A stretch of 37,433 nucleotides of DNA from the NCBI GenBank assembly GCA_902825965.1, contig CADEDA010000025.1, forward strand, positions 1-37,433. Direction: 5' to 3'. Shown here piece after piece: positions 1 to 8,582 of this stretch (positions are counted from its first letter, which is position 1; every line of letters starts with the position of its first letter). The notes beneath the pieces were generated by a model. That model did not search any database and was not told where the DNA came from. It saw only the letters and a program-made list of their open reading frames with translations. The stretch comes from an uncultured Gemmatimonadota bacterium (GTDB lineage Bacteria; Gemmatimonadota; Gemmatimonadetes; Gemmatimonadales; Gemmatimonadaceae). A program made the position numbers and the translations under genes.

Positions 1-2
1 TG

Positions 3-2060
3 TTCGGCTTCACGCTGAACACCATGACGCTGCTCGCCCTCTCGCTCGCGATCGGCCTGCTGATCGACGACGCCATCGTCGTGCGCGAGAACATCGTGCG
101 CCACGTGGCGATGGGGAAGGACCACCACCGCGCGTCCAAGGAAGGCACCGACGAGATCGGCCTGGCCGTCTTCGCCACCACGCTCGCGGTCATCGCCGTG
201 TTCGTGCCCGTCGCGTTCATGGGCGGCATGATCGGCAAGATCTTCTTCCAGTTCGGCGTGACGGTCGCCTTCGCGGTCGCCGTCTCGCTGTTCGTGTCGT
301 TCACGCTCGACCCGATGCTCTCCAGCATCTGGCACGACCCGGAGGCCGAGCAGCACGGCCCCGAGGCGCGGGCGCAGGCCGGGCCGATCCGCCGCATCGC
401 CCTCGCGTTCGACGCCTGGTTCGAGCGCGTCTCCGACCAGTACCCACCGCTGCTGCATCGGGCCATCCAGCACCGCTGGCTCGTGCTCGGCGGCGCAGTG
501 GGCTCGGTCGTCCTCGCGTTCCTCATCGCCGGCCGGCTCGGCTTCACCTTCATGCCGGACTACGATGCGGGCGAGTTCAACGTCTCGTATCGCGTCACGC
601 CGGGCTCGCGCGTGGAGTACGTCGTCGCCAAGGGCCAGGCGCTCGACACCATCGTGAAGCGGATCCCCGAGGTGGAGTTCACGTACCTCACCGTCGGCGG
701 TGGCGGCGGCCGCGGGTCCGGCACCGGCGGCCAGATCTTCGTGCGGCTCAAGCCGCAGCACGACCGCGCGCGGTCGATGGCCGAGATCCAGAACGAGCTG
801 CGCCCCAAGTTGCGCATGGTCAGCGGCGCACGGGCCAGCATCGATGGCACGCGTTCGATCTTCGGCGGCTTCCGCCAGCCGATCGACGTGAAGGTGCAGG
901 GGCCCGAGCCGCAACGCCTCAAGCTCATCGCCGGCCAGGTGCTGGCCGTGATGCAGGACATCCCCGGCATGGGGGAGCCCACGTCCAGCGACCAGGGCGA
1001 CATCCCGCAGCTCGATGTGCGCGTCGATCGGCAGCAGGCCTGGGCCGCCGGACTCGGGGTGGGCTCCATCGCCGCCACCCTGCAGCCGCTCTTCAGCGGC
1101 TCGCGCGCCACGCTGTGGCAGGACGAACAGGGCTACACCCACGATGTCCGCGTGGTCTACCCGGATTCGCTGCGCACGTCGGCCGAGGACGTCGCGAACA
1201 TCCCCGTGACGGGCACGGCGATCGACTCCCGCACCGGACTCCCCGCGGCGATCCCGCTCGCCCAGGTCGCGGACGTGCGCGCCGGCGTCGGACCGCAGCA
1301 GATCGAGCGGCGGCAGCTCGAACGGCAGATCTCCGTCTCCTCCGGCGTGCTGCCCGGCGCCCCGGTGGGTGACGTGGCCGACGCCACGCTCCGCGCCCTC
1401 GACTCGCTCGTGCTGCCCGCCGGCTACCGCACCGTCTTCACCGGCGACGTCCAGAACCTCAACGAGACCAAGGGCTTCGTGCTCGAAGCCATCGTGCTGG
1501 CCATCATCTTCATCTATCTCATCCTGGCCTCGCTCTTCGGCTCCTTCCTGCAGCCGTTGGCGATCATGCTCTCGCTCCCGCTGTCGCTGCTCGGTGTCTC
1601 GCTCGCGCTGTGGATCACCGGGGGCACGCTCAATGTGATGTCGATGATCGGCATCATCATGCTGATGGGCCTGGTGACCAAGAACGGCATCCTGCTGATC
1701 GACTTCGTGAACCAGGCGCGCAGCGAGGGCAAGGACCGCCTCACGGCCATCCTCGAGGCCGGCCGCATCCGGTTGCGGCCGATCATCATGACCACCGCGG
1801 CGATGATCTTCGGCATGATCCCGCTGGCGATGGCCATCGGCGAAGGAGCCGAACAGCGCTCCCCGATGGCGCATGCGGTGATCGGTGGACTCATCACGTC
1901 GACCCTGCTGACGCTGTTCGTGGTACCGGCGGTCTACACCCTGCTCGACGACATGGCGACCTGGGCGATGGGGCGCCGCGAGCAGCCGTCGCGCGCCGAG
2001 GATGGGGTCCCGCCGGAGTCACCCGTACTCGCCAGCCAGCGCGTCGAGAACCCCGCTTGA
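3..2060 (+). CDS. RND-family efflux pump, inner-membrane subunit (5' truncated)
   Basis: This is the C-terminal two-thirds (about 686 residues) of an AcrB/HAE1-type RND transporter. The reading frame is already open at the window edge, so the true start lies outside; family members are about 1,030-1,050 residues. The visible part opens in the TM4 motif [13 protein letters not shown], whose paired aspartates carry the proton relay in RND pumps. It then has TM5-6, a periplasmic porter/docking loop containing a Gly-rich stretch ([12 protein letters not shown]), and the last TM bundle, ending near [14 protein letters not shown]. The family works with a membrane-fusion protein and an outer-membrane channel; neither is visible here, and both would be expected upstream. 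Substrate cannot be told from the sequence. The short charged tail after the last helix is typical. Confidence 0.93.
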   Translation, partial: FGFTLNTMTLLALSLAIGLLIDDAIVVRENIVRHVAMGKDHHRASKEGTDEIGLAVFATTLAVIAVFVPVAFMGGMIGKIFFQFGVTVAFAVAVSLFVSFTLDPMLSSIWHDPEAEQHGPEARAQAGPIRRIALAFDAWFERVSDQYPPLLHRAIQHRWLVLGGAVGSVVLAFLIAGRLGFTFMPDYDAGEFNVSYRVTPGSRVEYVVAKGQALDTIVKRIPEVEFTYLTVGGGGGRGSGTGGQIFVRLKPQHDRARSMAEIQNELRPKLRMVSGARASIDGTRSIFGGFRQPIDVKVQGPEPQRLKLIAGQVLAVMQDIPGMGEPTSSDQGDIPQLDVRVDRQQAWAAGLGVGSIAATLQPLFSGSRATLWQDEQGYTHDVRVVYPDSLRTSAEDVANIPVTGTAIDSRTGLPAAIPLAQVADVRAGVGPQQIERRQLERQISVSSGVLPGAPVGDVADATLRALDSLVLPAGYRTVFTGDVQNLNETKGFVLEAIVLAIIFIYLILASLFGSFLQPLAIMLSLPLSLLGVSLALWITGGTLNVMSMIGIIMLMGLVTKNGILLIDFVNQARSEGKDRLTAILEAGRIRLRPIIMTTAAMIFGMIPLAMAIGEGAEQRSPMAHAVIGGLITSTLLTLFVVPAVYTLLDDMATWAMGRREQPSRAEDGVPPESPVLASQRVENPA

Positions 2061-2127
2061 CGGATTGGGGTCATCCGGTGTATTCAGCGTCCTGAGCGTA
2101 CGGCGAACACTTGTAACGGAGGCTACG

Positions 2128-2808
2128 ATGCCGCTCGGCGGGGATCTGTTCGATAGGCTGTTCTCGGATCGGGACGACGATTCCGAAGAGTCAGGGTACG
2201 GCGGCGGGGGCGGCAGCGCCTCGTACGACGACGACGAGGACGAGGACGGCGGCTGGGCGATCAACAAGGATCACTCGGACTCCCTGTGGGACTCGACCGA
2301 CGAGTCGGACGATGATGACGAGGAGGGGGGCGTCGCGCCCGTCGCCGATGCCGGCGACGATGACGAGGACTCCGATCTCTTCGGCGACTCCATCGCGCCG
2401 CGGCGCCGCGGTCGCAAGCCGGCCGAGAAGCCGCGGGTCCCGAGCATCTTCGAGACCGGCGAGAGCGAAGTGCCCGCCGCAGCCAAGCCGGCAGCCGCGA
2501 AGCCGGCGGCGACTCCTGCCAGCCCGGCGCCGGCACCCGCAAAGGTCCCGGCGAACCCGGCGGACAAGCCTGCGGCGGCCAGGCCGACCGCGAAGCCCGC
2601 GGCTAAGCCCGCGGCGAAGCCCGCCGCTAAACCCGCGGTGAAGGCGGCAGCGAAGAAGCCGGCCAAGGCTGCCGCGAAGCCGGCGGCCAAGAAGCCGGTG
2701 AAGAAGGCCGCCGCGAAGAAGGTCGTCAAGAAGGCGGTCAAGAAGGTCGCGAAGAAGCCCGCAGCCAAGAAGCCAGTCGCGAAGAAGAAGCCCGCCGGCA
2801 AGAAGTAG
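2128..2808 (+). CDS. Acidic / AT-hook-like / Lys-Ala-Pro-rich histone-like protein
   Basis: The 226-residue protein has three composition blocks. Residues 14-85 are very acidic, with runs of Asp and Glu. Residues 91-103 are basic and contain RRRGRKP, which resembles an AT-hook core (RGR-K-P). Residues 115-226 are almost only Lys, Ala, Pro and Val in KPAA/KKA repeats, like eukaryotic H1 tails, bacterial Hc1 and AlgP. I chose the ATG at 2128 because ACGGAGG lies just upstream; the frame stays open further upstream, but that stretch overlaps the end of the pump gene and looks non-coding. The tail implies DNA or polyanion binding, and the acidic head could mask it, as in HMGA-like proteins; this role is inferred. 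The gene ends in a strong terminator, so it is probably monocistronic. Confidence 0.8.
   Translation: MPLGGDLFDRLFSDRDDDSEESGYGGGGGSASYDDDEDEDGGWAINKDHSDSLWDSTDESDDDDEEGGVAPVADAGDDDEDSDLFGDSIAPRRRGRKPAEKPRVPSIFETGESEVPAAAKPAAAKPAATPASPAPAPAKVPANPADKPAAARPTAKPAAKPAAKPAAKPAVKAAAKKPAKAAAKPAAKKPVKKAAAKKVVKKAVKKVAKKPAAKKPVAKKKPAGKK
2590..2637 (+). repeat. Four tandem 12-bp units encoding AKPA repeats
   Basis: Four near-identical 12-base units of the form GCGAAGCCCGCG or GCTAAGCCCGCG lie in the Lys/Ala-rich tail of the histone-like gene. They alternate GCG and GCT alanine codons, so the number of units could change by slippage without breaking the frame. Confidence 0.75.
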
Positions 2809-2837
2809 GCGCGCACCGTACGCTCACTGCGACGCCA

Positions 2838-2870
2838 AGGCCCGCCGATGCACTGCATCGGCGGGCCTTT
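2838..2870 (+). terminator. Rho-independent terminator after the histone-like gene
   Basis: A perfect 14-bp GC-rich stem (2838-2851 with 2855-2868) closes a 3-base loop (ACT) and is followed by TT. It sits 30 bases past the stop codon at 2808. The T tract is short, but stem strength and position support termination. Confidence 0.85.
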
Positions 2871-2962
2871 CGCATTGCGCCGTCCGCGTTCGACCGCAAG
2901 GCCAGCGGTGCGATGCCGGTTGCCTATCCACGCGTCCGCTTCCGCGCTAATGTTTCCGCACG

Positions 2963-3508
2963 ATGCCGGATTCACCCGTCTCCCTGCTCCGCGCCCACGC
3001 ACGCCACGCCCCCTGGAACGCGCGCGGTCTCGCCTCGCACGCGACCGCGCTCGTCGATGCCGCGGGGATGCGACCGACGAACACCTCGGCGCGGGCCACA
3101 CCAAGCGCACGGGCGATCCGGTTCTACGTCGCCAACGGCCTGCTCGATCACCCCGAAGGCAAGGGCACGGCCGCGACCTATCACTATCGCCACCTCCTGC
3201 AGCTGCTCGCGATCAAGATCCGGCAGCGCGAGGGGCAGACGCTGGACGTCATCAAGGGCGAGCTCGCGGACCTGCAGGGCGATCAGCTGGAGAAGCGGGT
3301 CGCCACCGCGCTCGCGCCCGCGCTGGGCAACGGCGCCGACGCGCTCACCCGTGGTCCCGAGGATCCGTTCGCCGCATGGCGACGCCTGCAGATCGCCGAC
3401 GGGATCGAGCTGCACGTGCGCGAGGATTCACCCGCCGCGCGGGAATCCGCGATGATGGCGATCCGCGAGTCGGTGCGCGCGGCGTTGGGACGCGACGAAC
3501 AACGGTGA
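2963..3508 (+). CDS. MerR-type winged-helix transcriptional regulator
   Basis: The 181-residue protein contains the helix pair SARAIRFYVANGLLD followed by a basic wing (PEGKGTAATYHYRHLLQL) and a helix LAIKIRQREGQTLDVIKGEL. This matches the second half of the MerR DNA-binding domain, where 'R-x-I-R-Y-Y-x-x-x-G-L-L' is the hallmark. The N-terminal ~45 residues are poorly conserved and the C-terminal ~90 residues form no effector domain I recognise; no Cys cluster for metal sensing is present. A -10-like TAATGT at 2948-2953 ends nine bases before the ATG and no Shine-Dalgarno is visible, so the mRNA may be almost leaderless. The RPA-type initiator gene lies 77 bases downstream on the same strand; a regulatory link is inferred. 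Confidence 0.78.
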   Translation: MPDSPVSLLRAHARHAPWNARGLASHATALVDAAGMRPTNTSARATPSARAIRFYVANGLLDHPEGKGTAATYHYRHLLQLLAIKIRQREGQTLDVIKGELADLQGDQLEKRVATALAPALGNGADALTRGPEDPFAAWRRLQIADGIELHVREDSPAARESAMMAIRESVRAALGRDEQR

Positions 3509-3585
3509 CGGCTGCCGCAGCAGGCTCGGACGATTTCGCGTGGCCCTCTTGCCTGCAATCACGTGCGGACCAACATTAGAGGCTG

Positions 3586-4425
3586 ATGCCCGACGCCCCG
3601 CGACGCCGGCCGCCCGCGCGCACGGTCCTTCTCGACCGGGCTCTTGAATCGCTGCCGCTCTTCCGGCTCTCCGACAGTTCCGAGGAGTCCGCAGTCACCT
3701 TCACCACGGACAGCGGTGGCCGCTGGCGCGTGCTCCCCGCGCCAGGCGAACGCATCCCCGGCACCTTCGATCAGGACGTCTTCGTCGAGTTGCTCCGCCG
3801 CTACCACGAAGCCGACGCCCCGCGCGACGGCGCGCTGACGTTCACGCTGCACGCCTTCCTCCGCTCCATGGGGCGGCGCGTGGACGGCCGCACCTACGAA
3901 CAACTCCGCGGCGCACTCGGCCGCCTCGAACGCACCGTGCTCGAGAGCGAAGGCGGGTGGTTCGACGCCACCACCGGGAAGCCCGGGCACACGCGATTCG
4001 CACTGCTGGCCAGCGTGGCGATCGATCGCCGCCGCCACACCGATCGCGATCAGCTGGCGCTCTTCCCTTCCCTCGCCTCCAATGAGCCCGGCGACGCACG
4101 CGTCGTGCTGGCGGCGCAGTATCGGGCCAACATCGCCGCCGGCCACACGACCACGCTCAATGCGCCGCGGTACTTCGCGCTCACCTCCCCCGTCGCCCGG
4201 CGGCTCTACCGCCTGCTCGAGACCGTCGGACTCGAACCCGGCGGCGCGCCCTGGGTGATCGCACTGGAGCGCCTGGCCGAGGTGCTGCCACTGGCGCAGC
4301 GATACCCGTCGCACCTCCAGCGCGTCCTCCAACCAGCACACGAGATGTTGCTGGCGGCGGAGCTGGTGAAGGACGCCCGGTTCCATCAGAACGGGCGCGC
4401 CTGGTCGGCCATCTACCGCCGCTGA
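3586..4425 (+). CDS. RPA-family (plasmid-type) replication initiator-like protein
   Basis: The 279-residue product resembles replication initiator protein A (the RPA family known from broad-host-range and Deinococcus/proteobacterial plasmids). Features seen are the N-terminal LPLFRLSDSSEES segment, a central helical part with TFTLHAFLRSMGRRVDGRTYEQLRGALGRLERTVL, and a second winged-helix-like part with LTSPVARRLYRLLETVGL and LAEVLPLAQRYPSHLQRVLQPAHEMLL. In the family these two winged helices bind iterons. No iteron array, AT-rich DUE or partition gene is visible around it, so it looks like a chromosomal relic or a domesticated regulator rather than part of an active origin. The family call rests on sequence style and should be confirmed by profile search. 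Start is the ATG at 3586. Confidence 0.7.
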   Translation: MPDAPRRRPPARTVLLDRALESLPLFRLSDSSEESAVTFTTDSGGRWRVLPAPGERIPGTFDQDVFVELLRRYHEADAPRDGALTFTLHAFLRSMGRRVDGRTYEQLRGALGRLERTVLESEGGWFDATTGKPGHTRFALLASVAIDRRRHTDRDQLALFPSLASNEPGDARVVLAAQYRANIAAGHTTTLNAPRYFALTSPVARRLYRLLETVGLEPGGAPWVIALERLAEVLPLAQRYPSHLQRVLQPAHEMLLAAELVKDARFHQNGRAWSAIYRR

Positions 4426-4431
4426 GCGGTC

Positions 4432-4477
4432 CCGCCCTTCCGAGGGCGGTGGCGCATTTCGGCAGGTCCGGCCTGCC
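4432..4477 (+). terminator. Two adjacent hairpins after the RPA-like gene
   Basis: Stem 1 pairs 4432-4438 with 4443-4449 (7 bp, loop TTCG-like TCCG). Stem 2 pairs 4461-4466 with 4472-4477 (6 bp). Only a short ATTT follows the first. They begin just after the stop at 4425, so termination is plausible but not certain. Confidence 0.45.
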
Positions 4478-4561
4478 ACGCCGTCCATCCCCGAACTTTA
4501 CGGTGGCCTCGGGCGTACTTCCTCAGTAACCTTCCCTCTGGTCCTCAAAGAGGTCACTCCG

Positions 4562-6157
4562 ATGTCCCGTCAGCGCACCCTCGCCCTCGCCGCCCTCATC
4601 GCCGTTCCGCTCGCCGCGGGGGCGTTCGTCGTGCAGGAACGCGCCACGCTCAACAGCGCGCGCCTGTTCGACCAAGTGCTGGCGATCGTGAACGACCGCT
4701 TCGTTGATTCGGTCGGCGCAGGTGCCCTCTACGAGAAGGCGGCGCGCGGCCTGGTGGCCGAGCTGAAGGATCCGTACTCCGAGCTGTTCACGCCCAAGGA
4801 CCTCGAGCGCTTCAACACCGAGACCGGCGGCTTCTACGGCGGCATCGGGATGCTGATCGAGGACCAGAACGGCACGATCATCATCTCCAAGGTCTACCCG
4901 AACACGCCGGCGGAGGAAGCCGGCATCCGCGAGGGCGACCGCATCGTCGGCGTCGACACGGCCAGCACCGCTGGCTGGAAGGTGGACCAGGTCTCGGCCG
5001 GCCTGAAGGGAGTGCCCGGCTCGCGCGTGAAGGCGCGCTTCGCCCGCCCCGGCGTCGCCCAGCCGTTCGAAGTCGAGTTCACGCGGCGCACCATCCGCAT
5101 CCCGGCCATCCCCTACGCGATCATGCTCGAGGGGAAGACGGCATACATCCCGCTCCAGCAGTTCAACGAGACGACCACGAAGGAGTTCGCCGAGAACCTG
5201 CGGCGCCTGACGGCCGAGGGTGCGACGGGCCTCGTGATCGACCTGCGCCGCAACACCGGTGGCTTCCTCGACCAGGCGCTCGAGCTCACGAACTTCTTCC
5301 TCCCGCGCGGCCGTGAACTCGCGACCGTCCGTGGCCGCGTCGGGCCGCCGGAGCGCTACGTCGCCGAAGTCGACCCCATCGCACCCCGCATCCCGATCGT
5401 CGTGCTCACCGACGGCTACACGGCCTCGGCGTCCGAGATCGTCGCCGGCGCGCTGCAGGACCACGACCGTGCGCTGATCCTCGGCACCACGTCGTTCGGC
5501 AAGGGACTGGTGCAGTCGGTCTACCGGCTCGACGGCGGCTACGCGATCAAGCTCACCACCGGCAAGTGGTACACGCCGGCCGGCCGCAGCATCCAGAAGG
5601 AGCGGGTGATGGACGCGGCCGGCAACTACGTCGAGGTCCATCCCGACTCGCTCGAGTCCGAGAAGGACCGGCTCGCGCGTCCGCAGTTCAAGTCGGCCAG
5701 CGGCCGCGTGGTCTACGGTGGCGGCGCCATCACGCCCGACATCATCGTGCCCTACGACACGCTCACGACGGCGGAGCAGAAGCTGGCGCGCGCGCTCGTG
5801 CCGCGGTCGCAGGACGTCTACATCGTCCTCGACGAGTACGCGTTCGGCCTCAAGACGAGCCTCCAGCCGGACTTCACCGTCACGCCGGCGATGCGCGACG
5901 AGTTCCACAAGCGCCTCGGCACCAAGGGCATCACGATCGACCGCGGTGAGTGGGACGCGGGCCGGCGCTACGTCGACCGCCTGCTCTCGGATCGCATCGC
6001 GCGCCGTGCGTTCGGCGACTCCACTTGGAAGCGTCGCGACGCGGCCGAGGACGTGCAGCTCACCCGCGCCCTCGAGCTGCTCAAGAAGGGCCGCACCACC
6101 GCCGAACTGCTCGCGATGGCGGGCACGGCGACTCCAGCTCCCGCGCGTCGCGACTGA
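4562..6157 (+). CDS. S41-family C-terminal processing protease (CtpA-like)
   Basis: The 531-residue protein starts with a signal or anchor segment (residues 6-23) and so acts in the periplasm or at the inner membrane. A PDZ domain spans about 92-168 (GGIGMLIE through ARFARPG) and selects C-terminal tails. The catalytic core spans about 180-350. By alignment with E. coli Tsp (Ser430, Asp441, Lys455) the likely catalytic residues are Ser289 in TASASE, Asp300 in QDHD and Lys314 in SFGKGLVQ. Gly-rich oxyanion motif RRNTGGFLDQAL is present. The C-terminal ~130 residues are helical. AAAGAGGT about eight bases before the ATG is a good ribosome binding site. Substrates are unknown. The next gene follows after 30 bases on the same strand, so co-transcription is possible. 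Confidence 0.93.
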   Translation: MSRQRTLALAALIAVPLAAGAFVVQERATLNSARLFDQVLAIVNDRFVDSVGAGALYEKAARGLVAELKDPYSELFTPKDLERFNTETGGFYGGIGMLIEDQNGTIIISKVYPNTPAEEAGIREGDRIVGVDTASTAGWKVDQVSAGLKGVPGSRVKARFARPGVAQPFEVEFTRRTIRIPAIPYAIMLEGKTAYIPLQQFNETTTKEFAENLRRLTAEGATGLVIDLRRNTGGFLDQALELTNFFLPRGRELATVRGRVGPPERYVAEVDPIAPRIPIVVLTDGYTASASEIVAGALQDHDRALILGTTSFGKGLVQSVYRLDGGYAIKLTTGKWYTPAGRSIQKERVMDAAGNYVEVHPDSLESEKDRLARPQFKSASGRVVYGGGAITPDIIVPYDTLTTAEQKLARALVPRSQDVYIVLDEYAFGLKTSLQPDFTVTPAMRDEFHKRLGTKGITIDRGEWDAGRRYVDRLLSDRIARRAFGDSTWKRRDAAEDVQLTRALELLKKGRTTAELLAMAGTATPAPARRD

Positions 6158-6187
6158 CGCCTCCCCGACTCTCCCCCCGCCTTCCCG

Positions 6188-7255
6188 ATGTCCATGCGTG
6201 TGCTTGTGGTCGCTGCGCTCCTTGGCGTAGCGGCCTGTGACCGGTCGTCCGCCGTCCCCGCCGTCACCGTCGCCCCCGAAACGGGCGAATCCCGCCTCTC
6301 CAACATCCGCCAGCTCACCTTCGGCGGCGAGAATGCCGAGGCCTACTGGAGCCCGGACGGGCGCTGGATCACCTTCCAGTCCACCCGCGACGGGCGCACC
6401 TGCGACGAGCAGTTCGTCATGCGCGCCAACGGCGCGGACGTGCAGCGGGTCTCCGACGGCCGGGGCAAGACCACCTGCGGCTGGTTCTTCCCCGGCAGCG
6501 ACCGGCTCTTCTTCGCCTCGTCCACCGCACACGACTCGCTCTGCCCGGCACGCCCGGACCCCTCCAAGGGATACGTCTGGCCGCTCGACAAGTACGACAT
6601 CTACACGGTGAACCGCGACGGCTCCGAGCTGAAGCGACTCACCAACTACGACGTCTACACGGCCGAGGGCGTGCTCTCGCCCGACGGCAAGCGCATCGTG
6701 TTCACGTCGCTCAAGGACGGGGACCTCGACATCTACACGATGAACGTGGACGGCTCCGACGTGCGCCGGCTCACGTCCACGCCCGGCTATGACGGGGGGC
6801 CGTGGTGGTCGCCGGACGGGAAGCGGATCGTCTACCGCGCGCATCATCCCAAGGACTCCACCGAGCTCCGCCAGTACCAGGAACTGCTGGCCCAAGGCCT
6901 CATCCGGCCCAGCAAGGTGGAGCTGTTCGTCATGAACGCCGACGGGACCGACCAGCGGCAGGTGACGGCGCTGGGGGGGGCCAACTTCGGGCCCTCGTGG
7001 AGCCCGGACGGGACCAAGATCATCTTCTCGTCCAACTTCGTCGCGCCGCGCAGCCGCAACTTCGAGCTCTACCTCGTGGACGCCGCGGCCTCGATGGCCA
7101 CCGCCGAGCAGCTGGAGCGCGTGACGACGCACCCCTCGTTCGACGGCTTCGCCATGTTCAGCCCCAACGGCAAGCAGCTCCTCTGGGCCTCCAACCGCAA
7201 CGCCAAGTCCGACGGCGAGACGAACGTGTTCGTGGCGGATTTCCGCTGGGAGTAG
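6188..7255 (+). CDS. PD40/TolB-like beta-propeller lipoprotein
   Basis: The 355-residue protein opens with a short lipoprotein signal peptide ending at GVAAC, so Cys18 is probably lipidated and the protein sits on a membrane facing the periplasm. The rest consists of WD40-like PD40 blades, each with a W-S-P-D-G-x-x-I-x-F core: YWSPDGRWITF, VLSPDGKRIVF, WWSPDGKRIVY, SWSPDGTKIIF and MFSPNGKQLLW. This matches the TolB C-terminal propeller; no TolB N-terminal domain is present, so it is not TolB itself. Such propellers usually serve as interaction scaffolds or surface enzymes; the partner is unknown. A second ATG lies two codons downstream (6194) and could be the real start. No clear Shine-Dalgarno precedes either one. 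Confidence 0.85.
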   Translation: MSMRVLVVAALLGVAACDRSSAVPAVTVAPETGESRLSNIRQLTFGGENAEAYWSPDGRWITFQSTRDGRTCDEQFVMRANGADVQRVSDGRGKTTCGWFFPGSDRLFFASSTAHDSLCPARPDPSKGYVWPLDKYDIYTVNRDGSELKRLTNYDVYTAEGVLSPDGKRIVFTSLKDGDLDIYTMNVDGSDVRRLTSTPGYDGGPWWSPDGKRIVYRAHHPKDSTELRQYQELLAQGLIRPSKVELFVMNADGTDQRQVTALGGANFGPSWSPDGTKIIFSSNFVAPRSRNFELYLVDAAASMATAEQLERVTTHPSFDGFAMFSPNGKQLLWASNRNAKSDGETNVFVADFRWE

Positions 7256-7262
7256 CCGGTCG

Positions 7263-7298
7263 GCGGGGGACCCCGTGGACCTCGACCCGGTCCCCCGC
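7263..7298. terminator. 10-bp GC-rich hairpin between PD40 and SPFH genes
   Basis: GCGGGGGACC at 7263-7272 pairs perfectly with 7289-7298 around a 16-base loop. It lies eight bases past the upstream stop and directly before a -10-like element, so it likely separates two transcription units. No T tract follows. Confidence 0.5.
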
Positions 7299-7323
7299 TA
7301 GTATCACGGCATCTCCCGGAGGA
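7299..7323 (+). promoter_or_regulatory. Candidate -10 element and ribosome binding site of the SPFH operon
   Basis: TAGTAT at 7299-7304 resembles a sigma-70 -10 box. A strong Shine-Dalgarno (CGGAGGAG, about 7317-7324) is placed five bases before the ATG at 7329. No convincing -35 was found because the expected place lies in the hairpin. Confidence 0.4.
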
Positions 7324-7328
7324 GTGCC

Positions 7329-8357
7329 ATGGAAGTCGTGCTCGGTGTGGTCGTCGCCGCGGTCGCTGCAGTGCTCATCCGGAGCATCCGGATCATCGGA
7401 CAGGCGGAGGTCATCGTCGTCGAGCGGCTGGGCGCCTTCAATCGTGTCGCGCGCTCGGGCCTGAACATCCTGATCCCGCTCATCGAGCGGCCCAAGTCGA
7501 TCGACGTCCGATACTTCGAGTCCGACGTCACGGGGCTCAAGAAGATCGTGTCGAGCACCACCACGCGCATCGACCTGCGCGAACAGGTGCTCAACTTCCC
7601 GTCGCAGCCGGTCATCACCAAGGACAACGTCACCATCGACATCGATGCGGTGATGTACTACCGCGTGGCCGACCCGCAGAAGGCCACGTACTCGGTGCAG
7701 AACCTGCCCTACGCCCTCGAGACGCTCACACGGACCACGCTGCGCAACATCGTCGGCGACATCGAGCTCGACCAGACGCTCGCCTCGCGCGACATGATCA
7801 ACAAGAAGATGCGCGAGGTGATCGAGGAGGCGTCCATCGGCTGGGGTGTCGACGTCACCCGCGTCGAACTCCAGAGCATCGAGCCGCCGCGTGACATCCA
7901 GCAGTCCATGGAACTGCAGATGCGCGCCGAGCGCGAACGCCGCGCGGCCGTGACCAACGCCGAAGCCTCCAAGCGCGCGGCGATCCTCGAGTCCGAGGGC
8001 CAGAAGGAGGCCCAGATCCGCAAGGCCGAGGGCGAGAAGGGCGCCGCCATCCTCCGCGCCGAGGGTCTGGCTACGGCGCGCCTCGCCATGGCGGATGCGG
8101 AGGCCGAGGCGGTGAAGCGGATCGCCGCCGCGCTGCCACCCGGTGAGGCGGCCACCTACCTGCTCGGACTCAAGTACCTCGATGCGCTGCCCCAGCTCGC
8201 CCAGGGCAAGGGCACCACGGTGTTCCTGCCGAGCGAGGCGACGGGGGTGCTCGGCGCGATCGGCGGCATCAAGGAGCTGTTGCGTGCGGCGGCGCCCCGG
8301 CACGAGGTGCCCGGCGGCCTCGTCCCCGAGTGGCCGACCAAGGGCGAGCCCAAGTAA
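7329..8357 (+). CDS. SPFH/stomatin-prohibitin family membrane protein (slipin/QmcA-like)
   Basis: The 342-residue protein has one N-terminal membrane segment (residues 3-20), then the SPFH domain (about 22-190) with the family motif QAEVIVVERLGAFNRV, and VITKDNVTIDIDAVMYYRV. A long charged Ala/Glu coiled-coil follows (about 195-265), with repeats such as ASKRAAILESEGQKEAQ and AEGEKGAAILRAEG. A C-terminal oligomerisation part follows. SPFH proteins form large ring-like membrane scaffolds and often pair with an NfeD protease partner; no NfeD gene is adjacent, so this is closer to the QmcA/slipin type. The start is fixed by the strong ribosome binding site. The next gene begins at the base after its stop, which indicates an operon. 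Confidence 0.92.
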   Translation: MEVVLGVVVAAVAAVLIRSIRIIGQAEVIVVERLGAFNRVARSGLNILIPLIERPKSIDVRYFESDVTGLKKIVSSTTTRIDLREQVLNFPSQPVITKDNVTIDIDAVMYYRVADPQKATYSVQNLPYALETLTRTTLRNIVGDIELDQTLASRDMINKKMREVIEEASIGWGVDVTRVELQSIEPPRDIQQSMELQMRAERERRAAVTNAEASKRAAILESEGQKEAQIRKAEGEKGAAILRAEGLATARLAMADAEAEAVKRIAAALPPGEAATYLLGLKYLDALPQLAQGKGTTVFLPSEATGVLGAIGGIKELLRAAAPRHEVPGGLVPEWPTKGEPK

Positions 8358-8579
8358 GTGGCCACCGTCACGCGTGAGCGCGCCGAACGGATCGCCAAGG
8401 CGCACGCGTGTACGCACTGCAAGGAGTACTCGTACAAGCGACTGACCGTGAAGCCCGCGCCGGAGTCGATCACCACCGAACTCGGCGCGATCTGGATCGC
8501 GACCAAGACCTGCGGCGTCTGCGGCTACCAGAGCGAGATCGGGATCGAGGCCGACGGCGACATCGTGTTCGAGAGCTGA
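8358..8579 (+). CDS. Small zinc-ribbon protein (two CxxC)
   Basis: The 73-residue protein contains CTHC at residues 18-21 and CGVC near residue 53, spaced as in a zinc ribbon, with a short beta-rich C-terminal end (YQSEIGIEADGDIVFES). It begins with GTG immediately after the stop of the SPFH gene (no gap), so translation is probably coupled. No catalytic residues are visible. Possible roles include RNA or protein binding, or acting as a metal-dependent adaptor for its neighbours; none can be chosen from the sequence. Confidence 0.75.
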   Translation: MATVTRERAERIAKAHACTHCKEYSYKRLTVKPAPESITTELGAIWIATKTCGVCGYQSEIGIEADGDIVFES

Positions 8580-8582
8580 CCC

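Noticed and set aside
2963-4425. Active plasmid origin or integrated plasmid
   Set aside because: No iterons, AT-rich unwinding element, ParA/ParB or mobilisation genes are seen. Only the initiator-like gene is present.
4523-7132. Open frame of 869 codons on the minus strand
   Set aside because: Antisense to the S41 protease and PD40 gene. It is Arg/Val/Glu-rich without motifs.
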